NCBI RefSeq assembly: GCF_002007105.1
Contig: NZ_MVBC01000001.1
Coordinates: 310,001-374,000, forward strand
Source: Hymenobacter sp. CRA2
GTDB taxonomy: Bacteria > Bacteroidota > Bacteroidia > Cytophagales > Hymenobacteraceae
Direction: 5' to 3'
Length of the DNA stretch: 64,000 bases
A model generated the notes under the pieces. The model saw nothing but the letters and a program-made list of their open reading frames with translations. It was not told the origin of the DNA and made no database searches. Positions 42,082-51,300 of the stretch are shown here, piece by piece; the first letter of the stretch is position 1, and every line of letters starts with the position of its first letter. The translations under genes were made by a program, and so were the position numbers.

Positions 42082-44433
42082 ATGTCCCCTACCGTTTCGC
42101 GGTCCAAACCCAGTTTCCGGGCCAAGCCCAACCGTCCCGAACGCTTCGCCGCCCTTACCCGCACGCTGTGGGTACTCTTCGGCGCCGGCGTGGTGGGCGC
42201 TATTTTCTACGTGTTTGCCGTCAGCGTGAACTTGTTCAACCTGTTCGGCAGCATGCCCAACCTGAAAACGCTCGAAAACCCCAAGAGCGAGCTGGCCTCC
42301 GAGGTCTACTCATCCGATGGGGTACTGATGGGCAAGTACTTCCGCGAAAACCGCACTCCGGTAGGTTACGAGGACTTGCCGCAGAACCTGATCGATGCGC
42401 TGGTCGCTACCGAGGATTCCCGCTTCGAAGAGCACTCCGGCATCGACGCCAAAGCCATGGTGCGCGTAGCCGGTGGTGTGCTGACGGGCGGGGCGCTGGG
42501 CAAAAGCGGCGGCGGCTCCACCATCACGCAACAGCTGGCCAAGCTGCTCTTCCGCACCCGCGAAGACCTCAACGACGGCAAGCTCAACGACGTGCCGGGG
42601 CTGCGCATGCTCATCACCAAGACCAAGGAATGGATTCTGTCGGTGCGGCTGGAACGCAACTACACCAAGCGCGAAATCCTGCGCATGTACCTCAACCAGG
42701 CGGAGTACGGCTCGAATGCCTTCGGCATTTTCACGGCGTCCAAGACCTTCTTCAACAAGAAGCCCCAGCAACTGAAGCTGGAGGAATCGGCCCTGCTGGT
42801 AGGCCTCGTCAACGGGCCCACGTGGTTTAACCCCGTGCGCAACCCCGCCCGCAGCCGCAAGCGCCGCGACTGGGTGCTCAGCCAGATGCGCAAGTACCAG
42901 TACATCGACGACGCGACGTACACAGCGGCGGTGGCCAAACCTATCAAGCTTGATTACAAGGTCGAAAACCAGAACGAAGGCATTGCCCCGTACTTCCGGG
43001 TGGAAGTGAGCAAAATGCTGCGCTCCTGGGCCAAGGAAACTGACCACGATCTGTACGCCGACGGCCTGAAAATCTACACCACCATCGATTCGCGCATGCA
43101 GAAGTATGCCGAAACGGCCGTGGCCGACCACATGAGTCTGCAGCAGAAGTGGTTTGATGCGCACTGGAAAGGCCAGCAGCCCTGGCGCGACGAAAACGGC
43201 CGCCTCATCCCGAACTTCCTGAGCACTTCCATCAAGCGCACGGAACGGTACCGCAGCCTGCAGGCCCGCTTTCCCGACAACCCGGATTCCGTCAAGTACT
43301 ACCTAAACAAGAAGTACCGGATGAAGGTGTTTACCTGGAAAGGTGGCGAAAAGGAAGTACTGATGTCGCCGATGGACTCCCTGGCGTACTACAAGCGCCT
43401 GCTGCACGCCGGCTTCATGGCCATGAACCCACTCAACGGGCAAGTGAAAGCCTGGGTAGGCGGCATCAACTTCAAGTACGTCAAGTACGACCACGTGAAG
43501 CAGGGCAAACGCCAGCCGGGCTCCACCTTTAAGCCCTTCGTGTACGTAGCGGCCATCGACCAGGGCTACTCGCCCTGCTACCAGCGCCCCGACGTAGCTA
43601 CCACCTTCCCGGCCGTGGCCGGCCGCCCGGCTTACACCCCCAAGAACTTCGAGGGCAGCTTCTCCGGCCGCACCTTCACCCTGCGCCAGGCGCTGGCCCG
43701 CTCCATGAACTCCATTACGGCTTGGCTGGTGCAGAAGCTCGGTCCTGAAACCGTGGTAGCCTACGCCAAGCGCCTCGGCATCACCTCCCCCATCGAAGCC
43801 GTGCCGGCCGTGGGCTTCGGCTCCTCCGACGTGAGCATTTACGAACTGGCCGGCGCTTACAGCACCTTCGTCAACAAAGGTGTGTGGACAGCCCCAATGA
43901 TGGTGACGCGTATCGAGGACAAAAACGGCAACGTACTGCGTGAATTCGTACCGCAGACCAAGGAAGCCCTGAGCGAAGAAACGGCCTACTTGATGACCTA
44001 CATGATGCGCGGTGCCGTGGAAGAACAGGGTGGCACGTCCATTATCCTGCGCGGCGGCTTCAAGTTCCCCTATCAGATGGCCGCCAAGACGGGCACTACC
44101 TCGAACTACTCCGACGCCTGGTTTATGGGCATGACGCCCGACCTGGTGTGCGGCATGTGGGTAGGTGGTGAAGACCGCAGCATCCACTTCCGCACCGGTG
44201 CCTATGGCCAAGGTTCGCGCCTCGCGCTGCCGATCTACGGCATCTTCATGAAGCAGGTGTACAAGAACAATAAGGAGATTGGCATCAGCACCGGCGAGTT
44301 CCCCAAGCCGGCTCAGCCCCTGAGCCTCGAAATCGACTGCTCGCGCTACTACGGCGGGCAGCGCGACACCATCCCGTACGAGCAGAAGCTGAACCAGGCC
44401 GATCTGCAGGATATCGATAAGGAAGATATCTAA
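42082..44433 (+). CDS. Class A penicillin-binding protein (PBP1A-like)
   Basis: A 783-residue bifunctional peptidoglycan synthase. One membrane helix lies near residues 28-50. The glycosyltransferase domain (about 75-260) shows ATEDSRFEEHSGID with the catalytic Glu, GGSTITQQLAKLLF and RNYTKREILRMYLNQAEYGS. The transpeptidase domain has the active-site Ser in GSTFKPFVYVAA (SxxK), SMN in the loop RSMNSITAW, and KTG in AAKTGTTSNYSDAWF. Length is normal. The gene follows porW by 9 bp, suggesting co-transcription, and ends at a strong terminator. Confidence 0.95.
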   Translation: MSPTVSRSKPSFRAKPNRPERFAALTRTLWVLFGAGVVGAIFYVFAVSVNLFNLFGSMPNLKTLENPKSELASEVYSSDGVLMGKYFRENRTPVGYEDLPQNLIDALVATEDSRFEEHSGIDAKAMVRVAGGVLTGGALGKSGGGSTITQQLAKLLFRTREDLNDGKLNDVPGLRMLITKTKEWILSVRLERNYTKREILRMYLNQAEYGSNAFGIFTASKTFFNKKPQQLKLEESALLVGLVNGPTWFNPVRNPARSRKRRDWVLSQMRKYQYIDDATYTAAVAKPIKLDYKVENQNEGIAPYFRVEVSKMLRSWAKETDHDLYADGLKIYTTIDSRMQKYAETAVADHMSLQQKWFDAHWKGQQPWRDENGRLIPNFLSTSIKRTERYRSLQARFPDNPDSVKYYLNKKYRMKVFTWKGGEKEVLMSPMDSLAYYKRLLHAGFMAMNPLNGQVKAWVGGINFKYVKYDHVKQGKRQPGSTFKPFVYVAAIDQGYSPCYQRPDVATTFPAVAGRPAYTPKNFEGSFSGRTFTLRQALARSMNSITAWLVQKLGPETVVAYAKRLGITSPIEAVPAVGFGSSDVSIYELAGAYSTFVNKGVWTAPMMVTRIEDKNGNVLREFVPQTKEALSEETAYLMTYMMRGAVEEQGGTSIILRGGFKFPYQMAAKTGTTSNYSDAWFMGMTPDLVCGMWVGGEDRSIHFRTGAYGQGSRLALPIYGIFMKQVYKNNKEIGISTGEFPKPAQPLSLEIDCSRYYGGQRDTIPYEQKLNQADLQDIDKEDI

Positions 44434-44460
44434 GTCGCTTTTTTAGGCTCCCTATCTTTT

Positions 44461-44498
44461 GCCCGGCTTCGGTCCCTATGCCCGAAGCCGGGCTTTTT
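44461..44498 (+). terminator. Rho-independent terminator after the PBP gene
   Basis: A 12-bp perfect stem (GCCCGGCTTCGG, 9-nt loop, CCGAAGCCGGGC) followed by TTTTT, 27 bp after the stop codon. It closes the porW-PBP unit. Confidence 0.92.
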
Positions 44499-44614
44499 GT
44501 TGCCCACCCGCTTCGGTGTTACTAGTTGGCTAGAACTGATGAGCCGTTGAATTCTGCCAACCCCACCGTTGTTTTGGTAGTTTAATCCTCCTGTAGACTT
44601 TCGTTTCCCGCTGT

Positions 44615-46435
44615 ATGGCTGCCAAAGCCCACTTGCAAGAGCAAATTCGCCTGCTGCCGCACCGGCCCGGCATATACAAGTACTTCGACGAGGAAGACCA
44701 CATCATTTATGTGGGCAAGGCCGTCGACCTGCGCAAGCGCGTCAGCAGCTACTTCACCAAGAACGACCACAATAAGAAAACCCAGCAGCTGGTCAAGAAC
44801 ATTCACCGCATCGAATTCACCATCGTGGATTCGGAGTCGGATGCCTTTCTGCTGGAGAACAACCTCATCAAGCAGCACCAGCCCAAGTACAACATCTTAC
44901 TTAAGGACGGTAAGACCTACCCCTACATCTGCGTGACCAACGACCGGTTTCCGCGGGTGCTGCCTACGCGCCAGAAAATCAACGACGGTTCGCGCTACTA
45001 CGGCCCCTATGCTACTGGCACCGGCCTGAACGTCATCCTGGAGCTTATCCGAGCCTTGTACCCTCTCCGCACCTGCACGTACAACCTGAGCCCCGAAAAC
45101 GTGGCTGCCGGCAAATACAAGGTGTGCCTGGAGTATCACATTGGCAATTGCAAAGGTCCTTGCCAGGACCTCATCGACGAGGAAAGCTACAACCATCACA
45201 TTCAGCAGATCCGCAACATCCTCTCCGGCAACCTGACCGTAGCCAAAAATTACTTCAAGGACCGCATGATGCAGGCGGCTATGGAGCAGCAGTACGAGCT
45301 AGCGCACCAGTTCAAGGTGAAGCTTGACAAGCTCGATGATTTCCAGGCTAAGAGTACCGTCGTCAACGCGTCGCTGTCCAACATCGACGTGTTCAGCATT
45401 GCCTCCAACGAAAAGTCGGCTTTCATCAACTACCTCAAGGTGATGAACGGCTCCATCATCCAGACCCAGTCCCTGGAGGTCCAGAAGAAGCTCGATGAAA
45501 CCGACCCCGAAATCTTGGCCCCGATGGTAATGCAGCTGCGGCAAGAGTTCGAAAGCGAGTCCCGAGAAATACTGGTTAACGTCGAGCTGCCGGATCTGCC
45601 CCTTCCGGGCGTAAAGGTAGCCGTGCCCGAAATCGGGGATAAGCGCAAGCTGCTCAACCTCTCCATCAAGAACGTGCTGTACCTGCGCAAGGAGAAGGAG
45701 TCCATGAACGAGAAGTCCAAGGACGTAAACGAGGTAAGGATTCTGGAAACGGCTAAGAAAGACCTGCACCTCAAAGACCTGCCGCGGCACATCGAGTGCT
45801 TCGATAACTCCAACTTCCAGGGCGACAACCCCGTGGCGGCCATGGTGTGCTTTCGCAACGCCAAGCCCAGCAAGAAGGATTACCGCCACTTCCACATCAA
45901 GACCGTGGTAGGCCCGAACGACTTCGACTCCATGTACGAAATCGTGACCCGCCGCTACCGCCGTCTGCTCGACGAGGGCGCCAGCCTTCCCCAACTCATC
46001 ATTGTCGATGGCGGCAAAGGGCAGCTCGGTATGGGGGTCAAAGCATTGAAGGATCTGGGGCTCTGGGGGCAGATACCCATCATCGGTATTGCCAAGCGCC
46101 TTGAGGAAATCTACGTGCCCAACGACCCGCTTCCTCTATACATCGATAAGAAGAGCGAGACGTTGCGCCTGATCCAACGCATGCGCGACGAAGCCCACCG
46201 TTTCGGTATCACTTTTCACCGCTCGCGACGCGACGCGGCTACGCTTAAAACCGAGCTTACGGATGTGAAAGGGCTGGGCCCGGTTACTGCTGATAAGCTG
46301 CTCAACAAATTCAAGTCCGTAAAGAAAATCAAAGAGCTCAGCGAAGCCGAGCTAATAGCGGAAATCGGTAAAGCCAAAACCAAGGTCCTGCTCGATTACT
46401 TCACTCAGCAGGAAAGCTCCGAGGCAGCCCAATAA
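44615..46435 (+). CDS. uvrC: Excinuclease ABC subunit C
   Basis: A 606-residue nucleotide excision repair endonuclease. The N-terminal GIY-YIG nuclease domain is visible as LPHRPGIYKYFDEEDHIIYV then GKAVDLRKRVSSYF (3' incision). A UvrB-contact UVR motif region lies at about 215-250 (AMEQQYELAHQFKVKLDKLD). The RNase H-like 5' nuclease domain includes HIECFDNSNFQGDNPVAAMV and LIIVDGGKGQLGMG. Paired helix-hairpin-helix motifs end the protein (LTDVKGLGPVTADKLLNKF). It acts with UvrA and UvrB on bulky DNA lesions. It is transcribed alone after a terminator. Confidence 0.97.
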   Translation: MAAKAHLQEQIRLLPHRPGIYKYFDEEDHIIYVGKAVDLRKRVSSYFTKNDHNKKTQQLVKNIHRIEFTIVDSESDAFLLENNLIKQHQPKYNILLKDGKTYPYICVTNDRFPRVLPTRQKINDGSRYYGPYATGTGLNVILELIRALYPLRTCTYNLSPENVAAGKYKVCLEYHIGNCKGPCQDLIDEESYNHHIQQIRNILSGNLTVAKNYFKDRMMQAAMEQQYELAHQFKVKLDKLDDFQAKSTVVNASLSNIDVFSIASNEKSAFINYLKVMNGSIIQTQSLEVQKKLDETDPEILAPMVMQLRQEFESESREILVNVELPDLPLPGVKVAVPEIGDKRKLLNLSIKNVLYLRKEKESMNEKSKDVNEVRILETAKKDLHLKDLPRHIECFDNSNFQGDNPVAAMVCFRNAKPSKKDYRHFHIKTVVGPNDFDSMYEIVTRRYRRLLDEGASLPQLIIVDGGKGQLGMGVKALKDLGLWGQIPIIGIAKRLEEIYVPNDPLPLYIDKKSETLRLIQRMRDEAHRFGITFHRSRRDAATLKTELTDVKGLGPVTADKLLNKFKSVKKIKELSEAELIAEIGKAKTKVLLDYFTQQESSEAAQ

Positions 46436-46442
46436 CTACCAA

Positions 46443-46487
46443 AAAAGCAAAAGGCCCTTACCAAACAGGTAAGGGCCTTTTGCTTTT
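46443..46487. terminator. Bidirectional terminator between uvrC and gldN
   Basis: A 20-bp perfect stem (AAAAGCAAAAGGCCCTTACC and its complement, loop AAACA). A-rich left and T-rich right arms suit both convergent transcripts. It starts 8 bp after the uvrC stop and ends 17 bp before the gldN stop. Confidence 0.93.
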
Positions 46488-46503
46488 GCGTTCAGCTCAA
46501 AGC

Positions 46504-47478
46504 TTAGAAGCTCCAGAGGCTGTATTCGTACTCGATCAGGTCCGAAGCAGCTTGCGAAGCCGCTAGGATACCTTCCCGCTGGCCACCGTAGATTTCGTCC
46601 AGACGAGCATCGCTCGGGTTCGAAACTTTGGTGATGTACGAGTTGAACAGCCAGAGCTCAAAAGCGTCGGCTAGGTTCTTGTGCTGAGCGTCGTTCTGCG
46701 GATTGAACCAGATAGCCTTGTCCGGGTTGGCGCGGAATACGCGTACCAGGTCGCTGTACTTGAAGGTGCCAATCGGCTTATCGATACCGGCTACGTTACC
46801 AGGAGCCGTGGCCGGTACTACCAGCGTGATGCTCTTGATGTCGTGATACATTCTCGACCGCTTCTTGTCGAAAATCATATCTTCCTTCAGTTCCAGCTGG
46901 TACAGATCCTTCGGACGGTACTCGTAGCTGGGCGGCGCAGCCGGTTTGGGAGGAGCAACAGCTACGGTTTCGTAGATGATTTTGCCCTTCTTGTCCTTCA
47001 ACGGCTTGCCGTTTTTGTCCAGCTTCGGCTGCTTCTTGGTAGTTGCACCCGAGCTTTTAGCCGGTGCACCCCAAGCGTCGCCGCCACCGCCGCCCCAGCT
47101 GTCATCCTCTTTCAGACCAGCAGCCTTTTCTTCATCCGACAAGCCTTGGTTTTGCTCGGCGAAGGAAGAGTTGCTCTTGATTTCTTCCGAGGTGAAGGTA
47201 GAAGTCAGCGAGTCGCCTTTGTAGGCTTGTAGCTCACCACGCTTTACCGCGTCAAGGATAACCCGGGTGATTTCCTTACCCTCCGAAAACATCGGTTTGT
47301 TCTGCTTCTCGCGCAGGTCAATCTGACGCCACACGGTTTTGCGGAACATAATATCGGAATTCGGAATAGGACGATACGAGCCGTTGCTGCTAGCCGTAGT
47401 AGCCTGTTCCTGAGCCGACGCCGATACCGACAACGTCAGACCCACCGCCAGCGCGGCTAAGGAAGTGTACTTGTTCAT
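46504..47478 (-). CDS. gldN: Gliding motility / type IX secretion protein GldN (PorN)
   Basis: A 324-residue periplasmic protein with a signal peptide (MNKYTSLAALAVGLTLSVSA, cleavage near SAQ). GldN forms, with the lipoprotein GldK, the ring that surrounds the type IX machine under the outer membrane. Family segments are IPNSDIMFRKTVWRQIDLRE near the N-terminus and YDIKSITLVVPATAPG-like and FNPQNDAQHKNLADAFELWL later. A glycine-rich loop (SWGGGGGDAWG) is inserted near residue 130. It is the last gene of the gldK-gldL-gldM-gldN unit, 45 bp after gldM. Confidence 0.94.
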   Translation of the reverse strand: MNKYTSLAALAVGLTLSVSASAQEQATTASSNGSYRPIPNSDIMFRKTVWRQIDLREKQNKPMFSEGKEITRVILDAVKRGELQAYKGDSLTSTFTSEEIKSNSSFAEQNQGLSDEEKAAGLKEDDSWGGGGGDAWGAPAKSSGATTKKQPKLDKNGKPLKDKKGKIIYETVAVAPPKPAAPPSYEYRPKDLYQLELKEDMIFDKKRSRMYHDIKSITLVVPATAPGNVAGIDKPIGTFKYSDLVRVFRANPDKAIWFNPQNDAQHKNLADAFELWLFNSYITKVSNPSDARLDEIYGGQREGILAASQAASDLIEYEYSLWSF

Positions 47479-47523
47479 GTGAGAAGAAAGAAAAAGGCAG
47501 CTAGTTGGTTCAACAACTAAAGA

Positions 47524-49107
47524 TTAGAGCAGCGGAACGTTGAAGGTCTTGGTCATGCGAACCTCCTCTTGCTCACCGCGGAAGTTCATGCGACGCACTT
47601 CTTTCACTTCGATGAACAGACGGTCACCTTCACGGGCCGAGTTAACGACGGCGGTCAGGTTAGCATCCGGGCTGTCGAAAGTCATGGTTTGCATAGCCGG
47701 ACGACGACCACGTACCAGAGTCACTTCGTAGCGCGTTACGCGGTAGCGAGCGTCTTCGGGCAGGAAGTTGGCAAAGCCTTGATCCGGCACAGCACGCAGG
47801 CTGAGGTTACGTACTGCAACAATCGGAGTGCCTTGCTTTTCATTAGCCTCACGGCCACCAACCATGCACTTGATGTCCGGCTTAGGAATCGCGCGAACCT
47901 TGAAGGTCTGCGAACCGATAGCGTTGCCGTTGCTGCTTACGTTCAGGGTTACTTCGCCCGAGTTCGGAACCAGCGTTACCTCACCCGTTTTAGCACCCGC
48001 GATAACCTGGGCACCCGAGGCCGAGAAGCCCGGCTTGTAGTTGGCACCCAGCGCCGGTACGGTCACCGTCAGCTTGTTGCCGCACTTGAAGTACAGCGCC
48101 TGCACCGAAGCCGACTGGATTTGCATAACGGGCTTGGTTACCATGTAAGGTACCGTCACGTTAAACGTCGTGTCGCGGCCGTTATTGCGGATACGAACCG
48201 TACCCTTCCATTCCTTCTTAGCAATGCCCTCGGCATTGAATGCACCCGGCGTAGCCGTGAATTCAATTTTGCCTTTGCCATCGGGACCAACCTGCAGCGG
48301 CGAACCGTTCAGGGTCATCGAAGGCTTCATACCCGAAGCCGAAGCCGTCAGGAACAGCTCAGCTTTGTACTTGGTACCGGCGGCTACCGTGTTCGACTCC
48401 GCGCTAGCAAAAGCACCGATTTTGTCGAATACGATGATTTGACCACCGACCCGGCTGGAAAGCTCAGCTAGAGCATCCGACTCGTACTTCAGCACCTCAG
48501 CTTCCTTCTGCGACAGTACGGCCAGCGCAGCTACCAGCGGCGTATTCTCGAAGTTCAGCTCCGCAAAGTTTTTGCTTTTCTGCGAAGGCTCCGTAACACC
48601 GGGGTCCTCTTTCGCGTCCAAAGCCAGAGCTTGTGCGCCAGGAACTACCCCTTTGATAAAGGTCGAGTAGCCGTTCAGCTTGTCCTTCATTTCGTAACCC
48701 AAGCCATTGCGGCTGGGACCAAGCATGGTAATGGCGACTTTGTCCTCCATGCTCATGTTCTTGTACGCGCTACCGCCTTTGGTATTTTCCGTGGCAGCCA
48801 GCAGCTTATCGCGTACACCCTGCAGGTAGGAAACTACCTGTTTGGTTTTTTCGCGTACTTCTTCGCCCTGCTTCAACACTGCCACGTCTTTGGGCAGGTT
48901 ATGGTTCTTCTCGACTTGGGCTTGAATGCCTTTTACAGCGCTGTCGTTAGCTTTATCAACCTTTTGGTTGATGTTCGACAAGCTGTCATCAAGAAACTTG
49001 AACTTGAGCAGAATTGCGGAGTTTACTTGCAGCGCGAGAAGGGCAGTCAGTACCAAGTACATCATGCCGATCATCTTTTGCCGCGGTGTTTCTTTACCTC
49101 CCGCCAT
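47524..49107 (-). CDS. gldM: Gliding motility / type IX secretion motor protein GldM (PorM)
   Basis: A 527-residue protein. One membrane helix lies near residues 14-34 (MMYLVLTALLALQVNSAILL), and the preceding sequence KETPRQKMIG is typical. The rest is periplasmic and beta-rich with four consecutive domains, as in solved PorM/GldM structures. With GldL it forms the proton-powered rotary motor that drives gliding and secretion and reaches to the GldKN ring. It is 70 bp after gldL and 45 bp before gldN. Confidence 0.95.
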   Translation of the reverse strand: MAGGKETPRQKMIGMMYLVLTALLALQVNSAILLKFKFLDDSLSNINQKVDKANDSAVKGIQAQVEKNHNLPKDVAVLKQGEEVREKTKQVVSYLQGVRDKLLAATENTKGGSAYKNMSMEDKVAITMLGPSRNGLGYEMKDKLNGYSTFIKGVVPGAQALALDAKEDPGVTEPSQKSKNFAELNFENTPLVAALAVLSQKEAEVLKYESDALAELSSRVGGQIIVFDKIGAFASAESNTVAAGTKYKAELFLTASASGMKPSMTLNGSPLQVGPDGKGKIEFTATPGAFNAEGIAKKEWKGTVRIRNNGRDTTFNVTVPYMVTKPVMQIQSASVQALYFKCGNKLTVTVPALGANYKPGFSASGAQVIAGAKTGEVTLVPNSGEVTLNVSSNGNAIGSQTFKVRAIPKPDIKCMVGGREANEKQGTPIVAVRNLSLRAVPDQGFANFLPEDARYRVTRYEVTLVRGRRPAMQTMTFDSPDANLTAVVNSAREGDRLFIEVKEVRRMNFRGEQEEVRMTKTFNVPLL

Positions 49108-49177
49108 TGTTATGGATTCCTATAAAAAGAGACCAAAGTGGATGTGTGAACCGTGCTTGTCGTAGAGCTGCCAGCAA

Positions 49178-49984
49178 TTAGCTGGTAGCGCGCATAGCGT
49201 TCAGCATGTTGCCGTACACGCGGTTCAGCGAGTTCAGGTTAACCGTCAGTTTGGCAACCTCATCTTTGAACTGCTCAGTGTCTTTGCCAGCGCTTACCAG
49301 GTTTTCCATGGCTTGGCTCAGCGTACCGTAGAACTTGTTCATAGACTTCAGGTGCGTGTTGGCATCCTGCAGTTCCATTTCGTACACTGCGTTCAGGGCA
49401 CCGAGGTTCTTGGTTACATTCTGCACTTGCAGGTGGTACTCCTTGGCATCAGACGTAGCGCTCGACATAGCCGTCATAGCTTCAGCCGTTTGCTTGTAGG
49501 CCACGTTGATATTGTCCAGCGACTGAGCGGCCGAACGTACGCGCTGCGTGTATTCCTCCGTAGCGTTGGTAGCGTCACCCAGCGTCGAGAGCTGCGAAGT
49601 GGTGGTGCTCAGGCGGTTCAGACCTTCACCCAGCGACTTGATAGCGTCCGGCGTTACGTTGGCATCCTTCAGCATATCGTCGAGCTTGCGGGTCAGGCCC
49701 TTGCTCGAGTTGTCCGTAGCAGCGAACGAAGCGCTATCCGTCGAGGGGTCATAGCCTTCCGACAGTTGCGGGTATACCAGCGCCCAATCGGGCTCTTTGT
49801 GCTGCGGCTGGAATGCACTCAGGAAGAAGATAAGAGCTTCCGTGCCCAGACCTGCAATAATCGCCACGTCAGCCCCGGGCCAGTGTTCGATCTTGAAAAG
49901 AGCCCCGATGATTACGACTGCAGCACCGATACCGTAGATTTTCGGCATCACCACGTCGAACAGGAAGTTCCCTTTTTGTGCCAT
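49178..49984 (-). CDS. gldL: Gliding motility / type IX secretion motor protein GldL (PorL)
   Basis: A 268-residue inner-membrane protein with two helices near the N-terminus (about residues 11-28 and 38-57: VMPKIYGIGAAVVIIGALFK, then ADVAIIAGLGTEALIFFLSA). The Glu in the second helix (GTEALIF) is the candidate proton carrier. A long cytoplasmic coiled-coil tail follows (SLDNINVAYKQTAEAMTAMS). GldL pairs with GldM in a 5:2 motor. It is 67 bp after gldK and 70 bp before gldM. Confidence 0.95.
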   Translation of the reverse strand: MAQKGNFLFDVVMPKIYGIGAAVVIIGALFKIEHWPGADVAIIAGLGTEALIFFLSAFQPQHKEPDWALVYPQLSEGYDPSTDSASFAATDNSSKGLTRKLDDMLKDANVTPDAIKSLGEGLNRLSTTTSQLSTLGDATNATEEYTQRVRSAAQSLDNINVAYKQTAEAMTAMSSATSDAKEYHLQVQNVTKNLGALNAVYEMELQDANTHLKSMNKFYGTLSQAMENLVSAGKDTEQFKDEVAKLTVNLNSLNRVYGNMLNAMRATS

Positions 49985-50051
49985 TAGTTAAAGTGTTGAA
50001 AAAAAGTGGGTGTTGGAGGTTGACTTAAAAAAGAGGGAAAACCCTAGGTGG

Positions 50052-51068
50052 TTACAAACTGTTGTTGGTACCCATACCAATCTGGATCAGCGCGCAACGG
50101 AAACCGATGTAAGAGCGAGCTGAATCTTGGTATTCAAAGTTGCGCGTGCCGGTTTCGAGGAAATAAGCAATGTCTTTCCACGAGCCACCACGTACTACTT
50201 TGCGCGGTTCGTTATCGTCCGGGTTCGTCGGGTTCATGTCCCATACTACCGGCATCGAGGACTCCATGTAAGCGTCGTCGCACCATTCGGCTACGTTGCC
50301 CGACATGTCGTACAGGCCGAAATCATTCGGGAAGTAAGAGCCGACCGGCGAGGTATATGCATAGCCGTCAGACGCATAATCGCCACGACCCGGCTTAAAG
50401 TTCGCCAGCATGCAGCCTTTTGAGTTGCGCAGGTAAGGACCGCCCCACGGGAAGGTAGCCAGTTCACGGCCGCCGCGAGCAGCATATTCCCATTCAGCCT
50501 CCGAGGGTAGGCGGAAGCCAGGCACACCAGCTACACCTTCTTCGGCAGCAGCGGCATTCTTATTCTTCGTACGCCAGTTGCAGAAATACTTAGCAGCAAA
50601 CCAGTCTACGCCCACCACCGGGTAGTCGTCGAAGGCTGGGTGGCTGTAGTAGTACTCCATCAGCGGGTCACCCATGTGGTAGGTGAAGTCGCGTACCCAC
50701 ACCGTGGTGTCGGGGTACAGCTCCGTCATGATGTACTCCTGCCCCAACACGTCAACCGAGTCCTGCAGCACAGCATTCATGAACTGACGGTATTCGTTGT
50801 TGGTAATCTCCGTCTCGTCCATGTAGAAGCCGGCGATAGTTACCTGCTTATTCATGTTGACCATCGAAGCGGCAATGTCTTCGTCAGTCTGGCCCATGTG
50901 GAACGTTCCACCGGGGCAAGGGACCATCCCGAAGGGCACCTCCTGCGGGTTAAACTCCGGTCGGTCCTGAGCTCCTACCAGGTCACCCTGGGGGCCTTTG
51001 CCGAAGCTGCAAGCCCCCAACATCAAGGCCACAGAGGCGATGAGGGGCAAACCAAGAAACTTGTTCAT
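50052..51068 (-). CDS. gldK: Gliding motility / type IX secretion lipoprotein GldK (PorK)
   Basis: A 338-residue outer-membrane lipoprotein. The ATG at 51068 (MNKFLGLPLIASVALMLGAC) gives a lipobox LGAC; a frame to 51170 adds residues with no signal character. The mature part is an FGE-sulfatase-like fold (formylglycine-generating-enzyme family) as in PorK: GGTFHMGQTDEDIAASM, EITNNEYRQFMNAVL, GFRLPSEAEWEYAARGG, LYDMSGNVAEWC and RKVVRGGSWKD. It forms the periplasmic ring with GldN. A Bacteroidota-type promoter lies upstream. Confidence 0.95.
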   Translation of the reverse strand: MNKFLGLPLIASVALMLGACSFGKGPQGDLVGAQDRPEFNPQEVPFGMVPCPGGTFHMGQTDEDIAASMVNMNKQVTIAGFYMDETEITNNEYRQFMNAVLQDSVDVLGQEYIMTELYPDTTVWVRDFTYHMGDPLMEYYYSHPAFDDYPVVGVDWFAAKYFCNWRTKNKNAAAAEEGVAGVPGFRLPSEAEWEYAARGGRELATFPWGGPYLRNSKGCMLANFKPGRGDYASDGYAYTSPVGSYFPNDFGLYDMSGNVAEWCDDAYMESSMPVVWDMNPTNPDDNEPRKVVRGGSWKDIAYFLETGTRNFEYQDSARSYIGFRCALIQIGMGTNNSL

Positions 51069-51127
51069 GTGAGGGTGAAAGTGACTGTTCAGGCGGCGAT
51101 ACCCAAAGATTACAATTTTGCGCTTGG

Positions 51128-51158
51128 CAAATTTAGCGACAAAGCTTTTCGCAAGCAA
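51128..51158 (-). promoter_or_regulatory. Candidate promoter of the gldKLMN operon
   Basis: On the minus strand, a -7 box TAAATTTG (51128-51135) matches TAnnTTTG, and a TTG (51156-51158) lies 20 bp upstream. The expected start of transcription is about 55 bp before the gldK ATG. Confidence 0.5.
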
Positions 51159-51231
51159 GCATTTAGCCAAACGTCATTCGTTTGTCTACGAATTCGTTAG
51201 CCAACCCGACTAACGACATAAGGCAGCGACT

Positions 51232-51262
51232 TAGTGCACGGTATGAAAAATACCGTGCACTA
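51232..51262. terminator. Hairpin between porP and gldK
   Basis: Arms TAGTGCACGGTAT (51232-51244) and ATACCGTGCACTA (51250-51262) pair over 13 bp with loop GAAAA. It lies downstream of porP on the minus strand and upstream of the gldK promoter. The GAAAA loop is stable. No T-run follows, so its strength as a terminator is uncertain. Confidence 0.65.
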
Positions 51263-51300
51263 GGACGTCGAAACCTTAAAGTACCGCCGAATTCCGCTGC